Assembly (NCBI RefSeq): GCF_030816485.1
Contig: NZ_JAUSYC010000001.1
Span: 2,852,001-2,916,000, forward strand
Source of the DNA: Arthrobacter sp. B1I2
Lineage (GTDB): Bacteria > Actinomycetota > Actinomycetes > Actinomycetales > Micrococcaceae
DNA: 64,000 bases
Direction: 5' to 3'
Shown here: positions 63,540 to 64,000 of the stretch, one piece after another
Numbering within the stretch: the stretch's first letter is position 1
Layout: each line of letters starts with the position of its first letter
Program-made: the position numbers and the translations under genes
The notes under the pieces: generated by a model
Databases searched by the model: none
The model's input: only the letters and a program-made list of their open reading frames with translations
What the model was told of the DNA's origin: nothing

Positions 63540-64000
63540 ATGTCACAGCACTCAGAGGCCCCCCGGATGGCGACCGTCGATCCTGCAGCCCAGGACAACT
63601 ACATTTACAACCGCCTTCTCAAGGAGCGGATCATCTGGCTGGGCTCGGAGGTGCGTGATGACAACGCCAACGCGATCTGCTCGCAGCTGCTCCTGCTCTC
63701 GGCCGAGAACCCGGAAAAGGACATCTACCTCTACATCAACTCGCCCGGCGGCTCCGTCACCGCAGGCATGGCCATCTACGACACCATGCAGTTCATCCCG
63801 AACGATGTCGTGACCGTCGCCACCGGACTGGCCGCCTCCATGGGACAGTTCCTGCTCTCCTCGGGCACCAAGGGCAAGCGGTACGCCACGCCCAACGCCC
63901 GCGTCCTGATGCACCAGCCCTCGGGCGGCATCGGCGGCACCGCCTCCGATATCAAGATCCAGGCCGAACTCATCCTGCACATGAAGAAGGTCATGGCGGA
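63540..64000 (+). CDS. clpP: ATP-dependent Clp protease proteolytic subunit, 3' end cut by the window
   Basis: ClpP is the serine peptidase chamber that works with ClpX or ClpC. The first 153 residues are in the window; the gene continues past 64000. The catalytic S100 in [13 protein letters not shown] and H125 in [11 protein letters not shown] are present, as is the [16 protein letters not shown] motif. The start ATG 63540 has GAGAGG ten bases upstream. Actinobacteria usually have a clpP1-clpP2 pair; a second copy probably follows to the right. Confidence 0.95.
   Translation, partial: MSQHSEAPRMATVDPAAQDNYIYNRLLKERIIWLGSEVRDDNANAICSQLLLLSAENPEKDIYLYINSPGGSVTAGMAIYDTMQFIPNDVVTVATGLAASMGQFLLSSGTKGKRYATPNARVLMHQPSGGIGGTASDIKIQAELILHMKKVMA

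Overview
The window is high-GC DNA from an actinobacterial chromosome, most like a member of the Micrococcaceae (Arthrobacter/Pseudarthrobacter type). This rests on the protein content (DUF3052, DUF3145, homodimeric AceE, fabD-fabH-acpP-fabF behind a PucR-type regulator, MptB-like mannosyltransferase, HbO-type truncated globin, a long GAPDH with an N-terminal extension), on frequent GTG starts and on gene order; no database search was run. It holds about 65 protein genes, five tRNA genes (Val-TAC, His-GTG, Arg-TCT, Gly-TCC, Pro-TGG) and the RNase P RNA gene. I see no rRNA, insertion sequence, prophage, CRISPR array or integration scar. It reads as ordinary backbone with two accessory sugar-catabolism blocks.

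Layout. 1-5.1 kb: yraN-comM-dprA-xerC (DNA uptake and chromosome handling) and a DUF3145 gene. 5.1-10.3 kb: the type II fatty-acid operon fabD-fabH-acpP-fabF on the minus strand behind a FasR-like activator, with an operator-like inverted repeat and strong hairpins on both sides of acpP. 10.4-15.4 kb: aceE, then DUF3052, a peroxiredoxin and a sirtuin. 15.5-22.6 kb: tRNA-Val, then an IclR regulator, an MFS acid symporter and four dehydrogenases that look like a sugar-acid route, closed by a GntR regulator. 23.5-29.9 kb: gnd, cysE-cysK, msrA, a Nif3-like protein, a degenerate zinc-ribbon protein and yaaA. 29.9-37.9 kb: rnpB, tspO, gap with a structured leader, an exported HNH nuclease, def, tRNA-His, orn, an MptB-like glycosyltransferase and an AlkD-like protein.

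37.9-48.3 kb is a carbohydrate region: aldose epimerase; a LacI repressor and esterase facing a three-gene operon (Gfo/Idh dehydrogenase, DUF993 aldolase-like protein, TIM-barrel isomerase); then xylA-xylB facing a ROK-type xylR. Sites of the AGCGCT type lie before the epimerase and between lacI and the operon, and a perfect inverted repeat lies between xylA and xylR. 48.3-64 kb returns to housekeeping: tRNA-Arg, an SSB paralogue without the usual acidic tip, a lipoprotein, ettA, tesB, truncated globin, mscS, osmC, pepN, rpiB, a Nei-type glycosylase, tRNA-Gly, tRNA-Pro, trigger factor and the start of clpP.

The least understood part is the LacI-controlled Gfo/Idh-DUF993-TIM operon (39.7-44.2 kb), followed by the sugar-acid dehydrogenase cluster (16.3-22.6 kb). 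Most transcription units end in long GC-rich stems, many of them usable from both strands.
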